Positions 34,003 through 45,600 of a DNA stretch of 64,000 bases are shown piece by piece; position 1 is the stretch's first letter, and each line of letters begins with the position of its first letter. The translations under genes and the position numbers were made by a program. Source of the DNA: Enchytraeus crypticus. Taxonomy: Eukaryota; Annelida; Clitellata; Enchytraeida; Enchytraeidae. The notes below the pieces were generated by a model. The model was not told where the DNA came from, ran no database searches, and saw only the letters and a program-made list of their open reading frames with translations. Location: positions 848,934-912,933 of the forward strand of contig CAJHZI010000646.1 in the NCBI GenBank assembly GCA_905160935.1, written 5' to 3'.

Positions 34003-37000
34003 CTGCAGAGGTATAACAAAACATTTTAATATCTTCTAAACAAATCAAGCTAAGATCAATTTGCACAGAAAATGAAATATGAGAAAAGAAAACATTTAGA
34101 AAATATTATAAACAAATATCAACTGTGTTTTGCAAATTATAATTAACAGAATGTAGATAGAAACTGATTAAAATAATTAATTCTCAGTAAAAAGAAGTCA
34201 AACAAATAAATTTAGATTGTTTCACACCAAGAATGTTACGTACAAACAAAAATGATTAAATGGATGCTAAGTGCTTATTTGAAATCTCAATAATTCTAAA
34301 ACAAGTAGTAGTCTGTTTGCTACAGTAAAACAGTAAACAGTCTTATTGTAGACTGTTCCAATTAACAGTCTACAATAAGACTGTTAATACTTTAATACTA
34401 TAGTTAGAATTAATAATTCCTATTACATTTTGCCATGAAAGAAATGAAATCTGAACTAAACGAAATATTAAATGGTACGATATTAGTTAATAGAGATTTC
34501 ACATGAACTCCTCATTCAAGAATAATGTCAGCTACGTCAATGCTGAGACTTGAGTTTATCATTAGTACAAAGTACATTATTTTAAAAAAAATCAATGACT
34601 TTAGAATATTTGTGATGGCACAATTAACTAAAAACTACACCAAAATAACGAAACAGCTCTAAAAAAACCAGAATAAGAAAACCAGAATAAGCGCTAAAAA
34701 AACCAGAAATAAAGAAAATAACTTAAGAAGCGCTTAGCAACAAGAAGTACTCACCGGCACTTAGGATATCGTTGAGTGCAGTGCGTCCCATGTTACGTCT
34801 GATGCAGATCTTACAGAAAGCGTGATGACAGTAGTCGCAGCAGATGAGGTCTCCACCCTCAGCACACCAGCGACAAGAGTCATCCAACCCGTCCTCTCCG
34901 GGCTCTATCTCCAGCGTTGTGTGCGTTATGTAACATTTCTACATCAACCAATCAACAGCGACGTAATCTCCACGCTCTATTCTCCAGCGTTGTGTGCGTT
35001 ATGTAACATTTCTACATCAACCAATCAACAGCGACGTAATCTCCACGCTCTATTCTCCAGCGTTGTGTGCGTTATGTAACATTTCTACATCAACCAATCA
35101 ACAGCGACGTAATCTCCACGCTCTATTCTCCAGCATTGTGTGCATTATGTAACATTTCTACATCAACCAATCAACAACGATGTAATCTCCACGCTCTATT
35201 TTCCAGGGATGTAGAAGTTATGTTACATTCTACATCACTCAAGTAATGAATGACATCCCCACAACATCATCCTTCGATGGGAATATGGATGTTAAAACTT
35301 TATTACTATTAAGATCTTCTTGATTGTTATTAAAATCATAAAAATTCATTAAATCTTTCAACCATCAACTCTAAGTAACAGAGCAGAGTTCTAGAAGCTA
35401 AATCGGTTGCCTGGTCTCAGAATGTTCAGCAGGTCTACAGGATCAATATAGTACACGTCATGTTTTAACTCTGCAGGTACATAGTCAAAGCTTGTTTGGA
35501 GAATAAGGCTAAGGTTAATGGTAAGGCTAAGCCTAACGTCAGTTTCCTCACACGTAAGCGATGTCAGTTACGGGCGAGACCAGGATTTCAGACCCACACA
35601 TACTGATCCGTGGTCAAGTATCTTACCGACTTTGCCACTGGCTCCAGCCAGTATAATACAGAATATGCAAAAAAACAATATTCATCTCAGCATTCAAAAA
35701 TGAAGCCATTTACTAGTAAATCCTTAAAACACACATTCATTAACGTACAATTTATCTTTTCCTGTACAGTTAAAACCAGAGCAGCTTCTTCTGATAAACG
35801 TTCAGTGATCAACGTCATCCTCTAGTGCTCTACCAAGTGGCAAGTCCAAGAAAAACATTACTGCTCAAAGTTTGCCTTCATACTCAGTAATGTTCAGTAC
35901 TCCTTTGATCAACAGTTGATCCTTTCTTTTCTCAGGCTTTTACAAATTAGTCATTCCTATTCAATAATACGTTGATAGAGTTAAATATAGAACTTGGCTG
36001 GAACCAGTGGCGATGTCGGAAAGATATTCGACCACGAATCAGTATGAGCGGGGTTCTAATCCTGGGCTCACCCATTACTGACATCTCTTTCGAGTGGGGA
36101 AACTGACGTCAACATTAACTTTACCAGCTTTAACTGAACGATTTTATTTTATTTTATTGAAGGCAGCAGAGAGATCTAGAAGAACCAATGCAGAAACCTG
36201 TTTACTACTCGTGGCCAAGCTAAGATCACTACTAATAAAGATTTAAAAACTTCCCTTTAGTGTGCCGCATATCCCTATTCGAGACTGACACAGATGGGAC
36301 TAGATAATTAATAATAATAAATATTTAAAATTTTAAATGTGAAGTTAAGATTAAAATCTGATAATAGAGAAAACTGAACGCACGCGACACACGAGCACTC
36401 CGAGCACAGGATGACTCCTAACAGAATCTCTCCTCACTACAGGAATGTAGCCGTGACAGGCGGTACACTGCACAGGCGATGAGAGCACTGCGATAGTCAA
36501 GCAATCAACGTGGCTGTCAACTAATCAGTCAAACATTCAATCAGTCAGTAAGTTAATCAGTCAATCAACGAGTCTCTCAACTAATCAATCAATCAAACAT
36601 TCAATCAATTAGTAAATTAATCAGTCAATCAACGAGTCTCTCAACTAATCAGTAAATCAAACATTCAATCAATCAGTCAATTAATCAGTCAATCAACGAG
36701 TCTCTCAACTAATCAATAAATCAAACATTCAATCAGTAGCTGTGATAGGAACACAACACCAATGAATCTAAATGTCAACTGCTCAATCAATCAAAGAATA
36801 AATAAATCAATCTGTAAGCTTTGGTAAATTGTTTCCATATCACTTTAGAGATACTTAATTCAGTGCTCAGCCATTGGCTGTAGCAATTTTCCTGCTTGCG
36901 CAATTTATGCTAAGCAAATCTAAGAGTAAGGTCTAACATAACTAAAAGGTCACTTACATCCCAGAGACTGTTTGCTGGCACTCATCTCCACATCGTAGTG

Positions 37001-38151
37001 ACGCTTTTCATCGACCCCCTCCGGTTGAACAACTATTGTTCCTACAAAAATAAACAACACAATGTTATAAACCGCTGAAAAGTGTAGATCACAACGAGCA
37101 GAAAAACATGCTAACGTGTAATTGACATCACGTTTTAGAAATTATGTCGTCTAAACGATTTATCCAACATTAAAGCCCCACACAACCTAACAGCTTAGGA
37201 CTGCTTAGCTTAGCACACCTGTAGAGGAGTATTAAGTGTAACATAGAAAACTACAATCTGCAGTCTACAAGTCATTAAAAGGCCTCTGTTCAATAGCTAA
37301 TTGCTAAAGAGCAGATTCATCTTTACTTCATAAATGCTTAGAATTAATCAATCAATTAGATATAAACGTCAGTTTCCTCGCCATAAAGCAATGTCAGGGA
37401 TGCCTTGAACACATTCTGCATCTACAGACTCCGAAGCACAACACAATGACGATTGAGTATACATAGACTGAAGAGAAAGCAAGTTCAAAACAGTGCAGAT
37501 TCATGTTTCGAGGCAAAAGGGCCTTTCAATGCTTCTCATGTATGTTTCTCTTTCAATGTATTTCATGTTTCCACTTTAGTATGAATTCAATCACTATCAG
37601 CCCACAAAAAAAAAAAAAAAAAGGATAAAATTTAAGATTAAAAATTTGATAATAAAATATTAATACTATTAATATCAGCTAGGATCAACATACAAATAGA
37701 CTTTCTCTGCTCTCTCTGTCCCATACTGCATCATCAGTGCATCCCCTATTTTTCTCTTATTCATTAAAACTCTCTTATTCATTAAAACTATTAATTAGTA
37801 AAGCTGGTAAAGCAATTGTTAACGTCAGTTTCCTAACTCGAAAGCGATGTCAGTGACAGGAGAGCCCTGGATTTGAACCCTGCACATACTGATCCGCTGT
37901 CAAATATCTTACCAACATCGCCATTGGCTCCAGCCAAATTAATTAGTAAAAGGAAAACGTAGAGAATTAGCTTTCAGCAGAGAAAGCTACCTTCGGGCAG
38001 GTCCATCTCGTCCCTATCCTCGTATTTGTCCTGATTCCCTTGTTTTCTCTCAACTCCATCTTCCTCCGAGCCATTCTCCCTGTACTCCTCCTCCATCAAG
38101 TCTCCATCGTCATCCGACTCTCCAACACGCTTACGTGTTATATTCGGTTTT
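32876..38151 (-). CDS. Gene B: free-standing ADD-domain protein, ATRX-like (5 exons, 5' partial)
   Basis: Exons 37991-38151, 36958-37041, 36384-36487, 34755-34938 and 32876-34002 join in phase into 552 codons plus stop. The order is an acidic N-terminal stretch, an ATRX/DNMT3-type ADD domain (GATA-like finger then PHD finger with the WxCxxC continuation), a Glu-rich block, a GRPRG AT-hook-like motif, a helical region and a charged tail. ADD domains read histone H3 unmodified at K4, with K9me3 in ATRX, so this is probably a chromatin protein. No SNF2 helicase follows: the reading frame ends at 32876, and the convergent gene A ends within about 1.05 kb. This resembles the split arrangement in Drosophila, where dADD1 and XNP are separate genes. 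The 5' exon(s) with the start codon were not found. Confidence 0.72.
34336..34385. repeat. Perfect 22-bp inverted repeat, 6-nt spacer
   Basis: The arm 'aacagtcttattgtagactg' plus tt (34336-34357) is repeated exactly in reverse complement at 34364-34385. It lies in a gene B intron. Confidence 0.85.
34755..34938 (-). CDS. Gene B exon d: PHD part of the ADD domain
   Basis: The acceptor is GATGTAG above 34938 and the consensus donor GTGAGT starts at 34754. Phase is 0 in and 1 out. It encodes KCYITHTTLE, GLDDSCRWCAEGGDLICCD, YCHHAFCKICIRRN and ends DILSA. CRWCAEGG-x-LICC and HxAFCKxCI are hallmark ATRX ADD residues, and the Cys-to-CRWC distance equals that of ATRX. The acceptor and first exon bases are repeated in tandem upstream. 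Confidence 0.85.
34939..35220. repeat. Tandem repeat containing the ADD exon acceptor
   Basis: A unit of about 72 bp in four copies contains 'cgttgtgtgcgttatgtaac' (exon start, antisense) plus 'atttctacatcaaccaatc' (acceptor and intron). The copy next to the exon is the functional one. Confidence 0.8.
35246..35315 (+). repeat. Family C short repeat
   Basis: 'gacatccccacaacatcatc' then 'tgttaaaactttattacta'. Confidence 0.4.
35507..35652 (-). repeat. tRNA-derived SINE (family S)
   Basis: A full-length copy in a gene B intron with 'ggctggagccagtggcaaag' at the 5' end of the minus strand. Confidence 0.62.
35993..36135 (+). repeat. tRNA-derived SINE (family S)
   Basis: It is in the opposite orientation to the copy at 35507 and 340 bp away. 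It has 'ggctggaaccagtggcgatg', 'cggggttctaatcctgggct' and 'gtggggaaactgacgtcaac'. Confidence 0.62.
36384..36487 (-). CDS. Gene B exon c: GATA-like zinc finger of the ADD domain
   Basis: The acceptor is ATCGCAG above 36487 and the donor is GTGCGT at 36383. Phase is 1 in and 0 out. It encodes QCTACHGYIPVVRRDSV, then RSHPVLGVLVCR, with the next exon supplying KCY. The CxxC, the spacing and the 'S-x-x-x-HP-x-L-x-V-L-x-C-x-x-C' framework match the first finger of ATRX-type ADD domains position by position. Confidence 0.75.
36495..36735. repeat. Minisatellite flanking the gene B exon c acceptor
   Basis: A 64-bp unit ('caatcaacgagtctctcaac' ... 'aaacattcaatcaatcagt') in about four copies, starting within 10 bp of the exon at 36487. 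Confidence 0.75.
36958..37041 (-). CDS. Gene B exon b: linker before the ADD domain
   Basis: The acceptor is TTTTTGTAG above 37041 and the consensus donor GTAAGT starts at 36957. Phase is 1 in and 1 out. It encodes GTIVVQPEGVDEKRHYDVEM then SASKQSLG. No known motif is seen. Strong splice sites and phase support it. Confidence 0.55.
37362..37440 (-). repeat. Family S SINE, degenerate
   Basis: The 'aacgtcagtttcctcgccat' tail and a decayed body remain. Confidence 0.4.
37800..37937 (-). repeat. tRNA-derived SINE (family S)
   Basis: A full copy on the minus strand with B-box 'gggttcaaatccagggctct'. It ends about 50 bp short of a gene B exon. Confidence 0.62.
37991..38151 (-). CDS. Gene B exon a: acidic N-terminal segment
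   Basis: The acceptor is CTGTAG just above 38151 and the donor is GTAGCT at 37990. It encodes ITRKRVGESDDDGDLMEEEY, SEEDGVERK and EDRDEMDLPE, which is strongly acidic and disordered. Entry is phase 2 and exit phase 1. The 161-nt length fits the frame of the next exon. Confidence 0.55.
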
Positions 38152-38259
38152 CTACAGATGAAATAAAAGTTTCTTACTGCATTACAATACTCAATCAAAT
38201 AACTACTTACAGAAAAATAATTTTTAGTTAACAGTTAACAATATTTTATTCAGAAGAAG

Positions 38260-38875
38260 TAATTGATTTAGCATTTATAGTTGAACTCTTAGGCATAAAC
38301 CATATTCCACCACACCCTTGTAGCTCGCTTAAACCATCACTGTCGGTGCTTGTTTGACGACAGGTTCCAGGTATTTCATGCCATATCTCTTATTAGTTTT
38401 TCTTCTCACGTACCTCAAACATGAGGAGAACAGTGAATAGGTTGCCTCGTCAGAAAGTAGAACCTTCTTCAAGTCAGCAGAACTCCAGCCACTGTAATTC
38501 TTGCAGAAAGCAACTCTGTCCTTGATGTTTTTCTCGTTGGGCTGCTTTTCCTATATTCCTTGATGAAGGCAATGGAATAACCTCTAGAGCTATCCCTATG
38601 ATGAACAGGTTAAGACAGCCACAGAGAATCCTCTGATGAGCTGGTCTACAGCTCATCAGATAAACATCTACAGGTGTAACCCGTTGACGTCCAGAACGAG
38701 TTCTTGACGTTAAACTTCTTCTTTTTCTCATTCTTTTGAGACCCAGTAACTGCCAATTGCGCTATATTTAGTATCTGTGCCACTCCAGTATGAGAATGCT
38801 TCTGGTAATTTGTATAAATTTTCATCTGGGCATTCTTTTCAACAGATATTTCACTGCCTATGTCCATCATTAAAT
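38260..38875 (-). pseudogene. Tc1/mariner-type transposase remnant
   Basis: Across three frames the minus strand gives a helix-turn-helix part (THTGVAQILN-like, then RSGRQRVTPVDVYLM), and then RVAFCKNYSGWSSADLKKVL, LSDEATYSLF, RYVRRKTNKRYGMKYLEPVV and TVMV. This is the Tc1 order: HTH, 'W-x-x-x-DW-KKV-SDE', 'RYVRR', 'KH--x-x-VMVW'. The DE region keeps SDE, but stops and frameshifts abound. No terminal inverted repeats were identified. Confidence 0.62.
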
Positions 38876-38969
38876 CTTACGCCTTAATGTTATCACTCAT
38901 ATAACAATACATAGGTAACTCCAGATTTAATCAATTAAGAGACATCTACCTATTCAAATTAAATGTAAA

Positions 38970-39025
<56 letters not shown>
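38970..39025. repeat. (AT)n microsatellite
   Basis: An uninterrupted TA tract just beyond the Tc1-like remnant. Confidence 0.75.
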
Positions 39026-39026
<1 letters not shown>

Positions 39027-39479
39027 ATATAAATGGGTTTAAATTATTAAAGTAACGATAGAGCTTGCCTAACCTCCTAGACATTGATTCTTCTGAATTT
39101 TTCAAATCCTAAAATAACAAATATAAAATTAGATTTACTGGAAAATCTGGCTTGAAAGTAATTTTTTAAACAAAAATTTACTTTATAAACTACATGTATT
39201 CTGAAAATAACAGTACTGACAGTAGAAAATATTCTACAGAATTTTTTGTCTAATGCAAAGGAACGATCAGGTATCTCTAGTAAGCACTTTGAAGAAGTTT
39301 GAAACGGTAAAATGAAAGGTAAAATGCAATCAATAAACACAGTATCCCTTTAACCATGGTGCACCACTTTACGATGCAGCACCTGAATTATATAGTGAAT
39401 TATTGAACAAACACCAGATATGAATATATAATTATTGAACTATACTCTTAGCCCGCAAGATCACCTTTCTATATAATAT

Positions 39480-39534
39480 GACTTCCCCCAACATCGTCCT
39501 TGTAATGAGGAAACAGATGTTTAACCTTTAATAC

Positions 39535-39570
<36 letters not shown>
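39480..39570 (+). repeat. Family C short repeat with (TTA)n tail
   Basis: 'aatgaggaaacagatgttta' is followed by about 35 bp of TTA repeats. Confidence 0.5.
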
Positions 39571-39572
<2 letters not shown>

Positions 39573-40234
39573 ATCCAGCAGAGAGAAATATTGAATGTAG
39601 AATTCTACATGCGAGCACGGTATGGAACCAGATCATTGAGTCAGCAGACAAACAGAGCCTAACGAAAAGTGCAATTTGTAGAGAATATGGCTTATCGATT
39701 AGAGTGTTGCCTCAGCTGCTAGAGGACTGGAATCACACTGGATTCAAAGCCAAGGTCTCTTTTCTCTTCTAGGCTGACTCTTAACTAGAGTGCTGTATAA
39801 AATGAAGTTTGTGATCTAAATGAGTATCTGAGTTCATCAAAGACAAAGCAGTACCAATATAAATGTACTTCACGGCGTTCGATAGGCAAACAAAAAATAA
39901 GTAAACCATTTCCAAACCAAAACTCTGTCAATGTAATTTATGTATTTAATATGCATAACCTTTTATATACTCTTTAATAACCAAGAAATCAAAATATATA
40001 GTGATAAGCCGTTATTCACATTATTATAGCCGTTATTCGATTTTCGCTCTTGTTTTTCTCTTTCAACTTTCTCCAGCAAACTTAAGACTTACCTTTCCCA
40101 CCATAGACATAATCAATCTACCCTGGCCATTTTTGATCACCGGACTGGCTTTCGTTTAGGACCTTACTACCATACTTCTCATCACGCTTCTTTTGCAGAT
40201 TGGTCTGGGTGAATTGGTCTGTAGTGATGTGTGC

Positions 40235-40310
40235 TGTGGGGACGTCCCTGACATCCCTGGATGAGGAAACGGACGTTAAATCTTTATTATTATTATTATT
40301 ATTCAAACAA
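40235..40310 (+). repeat. Family C short repeat with (TTA)n tail
   Basis: 'ggatgaggaaacggacgtta' is followed by TTA repeats. Confidence 0.5.
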
Positions 40311-41939
40311 TAATATAACTTTATATGATACAACTTTATTATACTCAACATTATATCCAAAACAATAAACTATACTGAAACTGTAGGTTACATAATCACT
40401 TTGCATCAGAAATATTTCTCTTTGACGCTTAATTTACTATCATTAAATTATTTGTCCGGTAAATTAAAGGACTGATTATATTAAATAACCTTTTTTGTAT
40501 TTTTTTCCACAGAACTTTCAAAATACTAAACAATATGGCTGTTTCCGGCGTCCAGTGCTACCACTTATTGAAACATAAAATCTGAGATGTGAAGTGTAAA
40601 TAACAATAACAACAACAGAGTGATTCCGCAATTGTAAATAAAGCGCAATATAGTGAAATAGTCAACTACTATATGACAATCACTTCAATCACTTCTATCT
40701 ATATGTTGACATCACATGTTAAATATTATCACATGCTAAAGCCGATTTCCAATTCATTCCAGTTTCCATATAACCAGTAGGGACTGTCAATGTCCGATGT
40801 ATGTAGCCAATAACAATTAAATATAGAAAAACTATGAAAATAAAATGTAAAGCCGTGCGAAGGCAGAGCAAAACAAAATACCAGTTCAAAGATAACTAAG
40901 AAAAGGAAAAGATATTTACCTGTTGCTATGATCGAACAGGAAGAGTTATGAAGGGTGGATGGAAGAGCACGTTGTAAAAATGCGTTCACCGCAAATTCGT
41001 TCTTTTTAGTATTGTTCTATTATATTTCTAAATCGAATTTCCTAATTATTAGATTAATTTAGTGAAATTTGCTTATAATTTAAAACTTTATATTTAATTT
41101 TTATATTCCTACATGAATTTTTTCTCATACGTCTCTATATCTGTCCAATGAGAATGTACATTGTACTTTATTGATGGGTACGTATACGCGGTTTGAAATA
41201 CAGCTAATATATAATAGTCCATCACCACGCATAGCTATAAAGTTTCCAGTAAGCCTCATTTTGAGCCTCACTTGATAAATATGAGGTATCCTTTCGAAAA
41301 CTCATTCTTCTAACTGTTATTGTTAATAAATTATAAACTATTTAGCATAGGCCTACGTATATGAACACTAGCTTTTAGCTTTTGATACTAGTTAGTAGTT
41401 ATTGATCACAATATTCTCTTGGAATGTCTTTCTTCTTGGTATGGCATTAGAAGCGTTAATGCTTGCAAAGTAGGCTATATTCCTTTAATCTTATCATAGA
41501 TTTTTTAGTGCAAAACTGAAGGAGTAGTCCTTTTGGCCTCCCGATCTCTTGTGTGGCGTGCCTAAGGGAGTTACATGTTCTTGGTACCATGCTCCTTAGT
41601 TTCTATTCCGCAACTTAGCTCTTTAATACTTTTTTAATTTGTTCCCTAAACTACATGTACATATACTTGAACTTTTCGCGTAAACTACTTATTCTTAAAA
41701 ACTTCAATGAAAACTAATTTAAAAGTAGATACTCAAAGCCCCATGGCTTGCGGGCCTCTATTAGCCCACAGTAACGAGTCAGTGCCATAGTTTTTTGAGG
41801 TCCCCCGAGGTTTTCGCAGGGGCCCCTTGATTGTCTTATTTCGAAATTGTGAAGTTTTGCTTAACAGTATGAAATAACCATACTCACACACATACACGCA
41901 AGGGATTGTTACAGCATAGCAGATCAATGTTACATGCTT

Positions 41940-42215
41940 ATATACTTATACTTATAAACTGATACTTATAAACTGATACTTATAAACTGATTCTTATAAA
42001 CTGATACTTATAAACTTATACTGATAAACTTATGCTTATCAACGTATACTTATCAACGTATGCTTATCAACTTATGCTTATCAACTTATGCTTATCACCT
42101 TATGCTTATCAACTTATACTTATCAACTTATACTTATCAACTTATACATATCAACGTATACTTATCAACTTATACTTATCAACTTATACTTATCAACTTA
42201 TACTTATCAACTTCA
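41940..42215. repeat. 14-bp minisatellite
   Basis: The unit grades from 'acttataaactgat' to 'tatgcttatcaact' and 'tatacttatcaact'. The overlapping Tyr/Leu-rich open frames are artefacts of a period not divisible by three. Confidence 0.8.
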
Positions 42216-42484
42216 TGTACTTACAGAGAGTCGCATGTTAAATTGCTGTAAAGAATCATTCATGCTCGTCTCTATGAAGTCTTTCTGTGGGCCTTGCTGT
42301 CTGTCAAGTGCAAACGGGATGATTGCAGTGATGATCGTGCTCTGCTACTTTCGATGGACATGAAACCGAGATCGGATAGTCTTTCGTCACCCACTGACGA
42401 CCTCTGAACTTACTCATCTTTATTCTGCTCAAGCAACGCTTAACGCTTGTACCTGTCACCAGTGTTGTCACGCAGAAAGACTCT

Positions 42485-42570
42485 CAGAGCTGTGTGTGCG
42501 TGTGACGCTGTGCGTGTGTGGGTGTGTGTGTGTGTATGCGTGTGTGTGTGTATGCGCGTGTGTGTGTAGG
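42485..42570. repeat. (GT)n/(GC) low-complexity tract
   Basis: Imperfect 'gtgtgtgcgtgtg' repeats. Confidence 0.7.
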
Positions 42571-42644
42571 GGCGTCCACACAATGCTAACAACGACTCAA
42601 GTCTGGTAGTTGAAAAAATAAGGTGAACATATTAGTAACCACAT

Positions 42645-42682
42645 AATCCTTGATGTGGTTACTATTAACCACATCAAGGATT
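42645..42682. repeat. Perfect 16-bp inverted repeat, 6-nt spacer
   Basis: 'aatccttgatgtggtt' is followed by actatt and the exact reverse complement. Confidence 0.85.
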
Positions 42683-42689
42683 CTTTGAA

Positions 42690-45600
42690 AAGGCCGATTT
42701 AGTTAATTGATTGAATGAATACGATAACAGATAAACAGGTAAATTTAAGCATTTATTTATATACAATATGTCTATCTATATGTATACAAATAATAGACAC
42801 ACAACTTTTATTAGTACAAACACACGTAGACTACGCGATTCACGAAATACAACTTTAAATTTAACATTATTTCCATTGACATAAAATCTTGTCACATATA
42901 TGACCTGCAAACAACAACTCTACCGTTAAAGTCTATTGATCACTGGGTTAATACATATATAATAAACGTATCACCAAACGACACGTTGAAATTCAGACAG
43001 AAGAAAAGCAACAGAAATATTGACCTATCCACCGGTACCACGAGACACCCAACAAATTTCTCTAACGACAAGCACAGTCCAATAAAGCTTCAAATTTCCC
43101 GCGCAACGACAATTTACACCGGATTTCAACCTGCAAACGAGGTAACAATAATTAATTAAAGGACTCTTTAATTATTTATTAGGTTTCTCTGTCTGCTAAA
43201 TGGTTTAAACATTTTGTCAATTAGTTAAACAGAATTATTAATTAACTGTGATAAAATCCACACTTCATAACAATTTATTTTAGGTCATAAAATAACAGAT
43301 AAATAAAATCATACTTAACAGTACTGCCTCAGCGACTCAAATATTTTTCATATGCGATTTGAATAAATCATATTTTGCCAATAGGACTACGGCAATATTT
43401 CATCAAGCAGCAGTTTAATGCAATAAAGCACATTTTGTCTGGAAAGCAAATTATCTAACACAGCTGTTTGTAATGCCACAATATTGCTTGTAAAGATTTT
43501 AGCTTCAGCTGAAAGTTTCCTATAGGCCCAAGTTCGTTGTACATTACATATAAAAGATAAGCTGGGAAGACAATCGAAAATTCGCTACAATTCAAACGCA
43601 TGCTTGTTATAGATAAACAGGTAGCAAGCGCTAAGCTAATATTGCAATAATGTTATTTAATTGTCACAAATTACTGTTTCGTAACTGCATAAGTTTTATA
43701 TATATTCCAGAGACAGCCTGCATGCAACCTAATGCTCACAGTTATCATATACTGATATGCATATACAATTGCACAGAGTAATCAAGTCAAGACAAACATT
43801 AAATTTCACTAGGTAAGCCAAGCGCGATTATGAACAACAAACTGAATAGCCGAGCCAATGGCTCGATAATTAAACACTCGATATGAGGATCATTAGGTGC
43901 GCGGTTCGAAATACAGCCTCAATGATCACAGATTTTCTTTCCGCAAACAAAAACTGAAGTTAAATACATCTTTTATTAAAAACAAGAGAAATCATAGAAA
44001 CACCTGAGCCAAACATAATAATTTGCACATCAGCAGCGCTTTAGCGAGAGTTACACAAATTTCTGCAACTAAGCATAAACGTGTGCATAAACGTTGTTGA
44101 ACAATGTTTAACAACTTTATTATACAGAAATGTGACAATTTTGACAAACTATTACAATTTGTTTGCATCTTTGCGAATGAGAAATCCAGTTTTAACCCCT
44201 TCTACATGTCAATCTAAGGCAGACAGACCAACAGAGTCTACTGAATCTCAATTCAGAGATAAAATATTCCTTAATGCACTCCCAATTAAATACTGAATAT
44301 CCCCCAGGTCATGTAGTTAGAAATGACACAACAACAACAACAGCGACCACGACAATTATGCCAGTAAACAAGCTTATGTCAAATTAGGTCAGTTGCGCGA
44401 GACTATTCTACATTTGCATTGATGCTATTAATCAATCAATCAATCAATCAATCAATAAAAACCAAGCGCCGCTTTTATGGAAGAAGAAAAACCCATGTTT
44501 GCTCAAATACGAATATATTAATTACAACTGTACTGTATAGCCAAACTTTTAATCGTTCGGCGATGACACCGGTGAATCGCAAATAGAAGTGATCTATGGA
44601 AGCTGATATATCCACATCGATAATAGAAATACAACTAACTTATCATTTAGTAAATGATTTTACGCTAATACTCTTCAATACCCTGTATAGTTCGAATTGC
44701 ATGCACAGCATTGCTAACAACAAATAACCTTTTAAAATCATTCCTATACATTAAATATTACTTAACTATTTAACTATAAGCAGCTTAATGAGAAGAGATG
44801 GAAGCCTAACCACGCCGTCTCCTGGTTCAGCGCACTGATAACCATTATCATACAATGGGTGACTTCTTCAGAAGATTGAGAAGTTTCGCCTGTTTCTTTA
44901 GTTTCTGTATCAATTGACGAACAGATTCGTCTGGTAAATCACGAGCTACTTAGCATAACAACAATTAGAGTGCTGCTGTCATCCACGACAACATCGAGCA
45001 TTTCCGAGACAAATCCTAGCCTGTGGGCAAAAAGGAGGTCCAAAATGGTGCAATTTCCAAAATCAAGAAAATCCGTCCAAATAGACCAGTAAGCAGTGAC
45101 AATAGTTGGGGACTGATTACCGAATCTTAGGCTCTGATGAACGAGCGATAACAACTTGAAAGCAGTTTAGTTAACAGATAACGAAGTCTGGTATGGTATA
45201 AGTCGCTATGCTACTTTAATGAGTAAAAACGTATTAAATACACTAGTAGCAATATTAAATATTATATTTAATAACTCAAAAATCAAAAACATTATCCTTT
45301 TACATAAAGTTGTTCATTGCATAAAATCTCTAGTAGTTAGCATTAAATAAACTTTAAAAGAACGCAATGTAGTACTCTATGAATCTAATTTCCAACAAAT
45401 AGTAAAATAATTAAAATTTTTAACAGAGAGTTCGAGTCCTTTGGAATTTCAAACGCTTTTACTCGCTTTCAAGCTTTAAAGCGTTCCAGACGTCTATGGC
45501 ATAAGTTCATGACAAAAAACCAGAAAGTCAAATACATAATATATAGCAAAACCTACGGAATTTGTCAAAACTTTCTTACGGCTTACGTTGCAAATTATGT

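Noticed and set aside
40115-40260. Possible gene B exon with donor GTAAGT near 40092
   Set aside because: The only frame with the required exit phase has a stop about 20 nt before the donor.
41940-42363. Overlapping Tyr/Leu-rich frames and a cysteine-containing 91-codon frame
   Set aside because: They derive mostly from the 14-bp minisatellite. The non-repeat part (42215-42363) has no homologue I recognise and only a possible acceptor.
42405-42417. Minus-strand ATGA|GTAAGT as a possible first exon of gene B
   Set aside because: It would leave phase 1, but the first supported gene B exon needs phase 2. Without an intermediate exon it cannot be joined.
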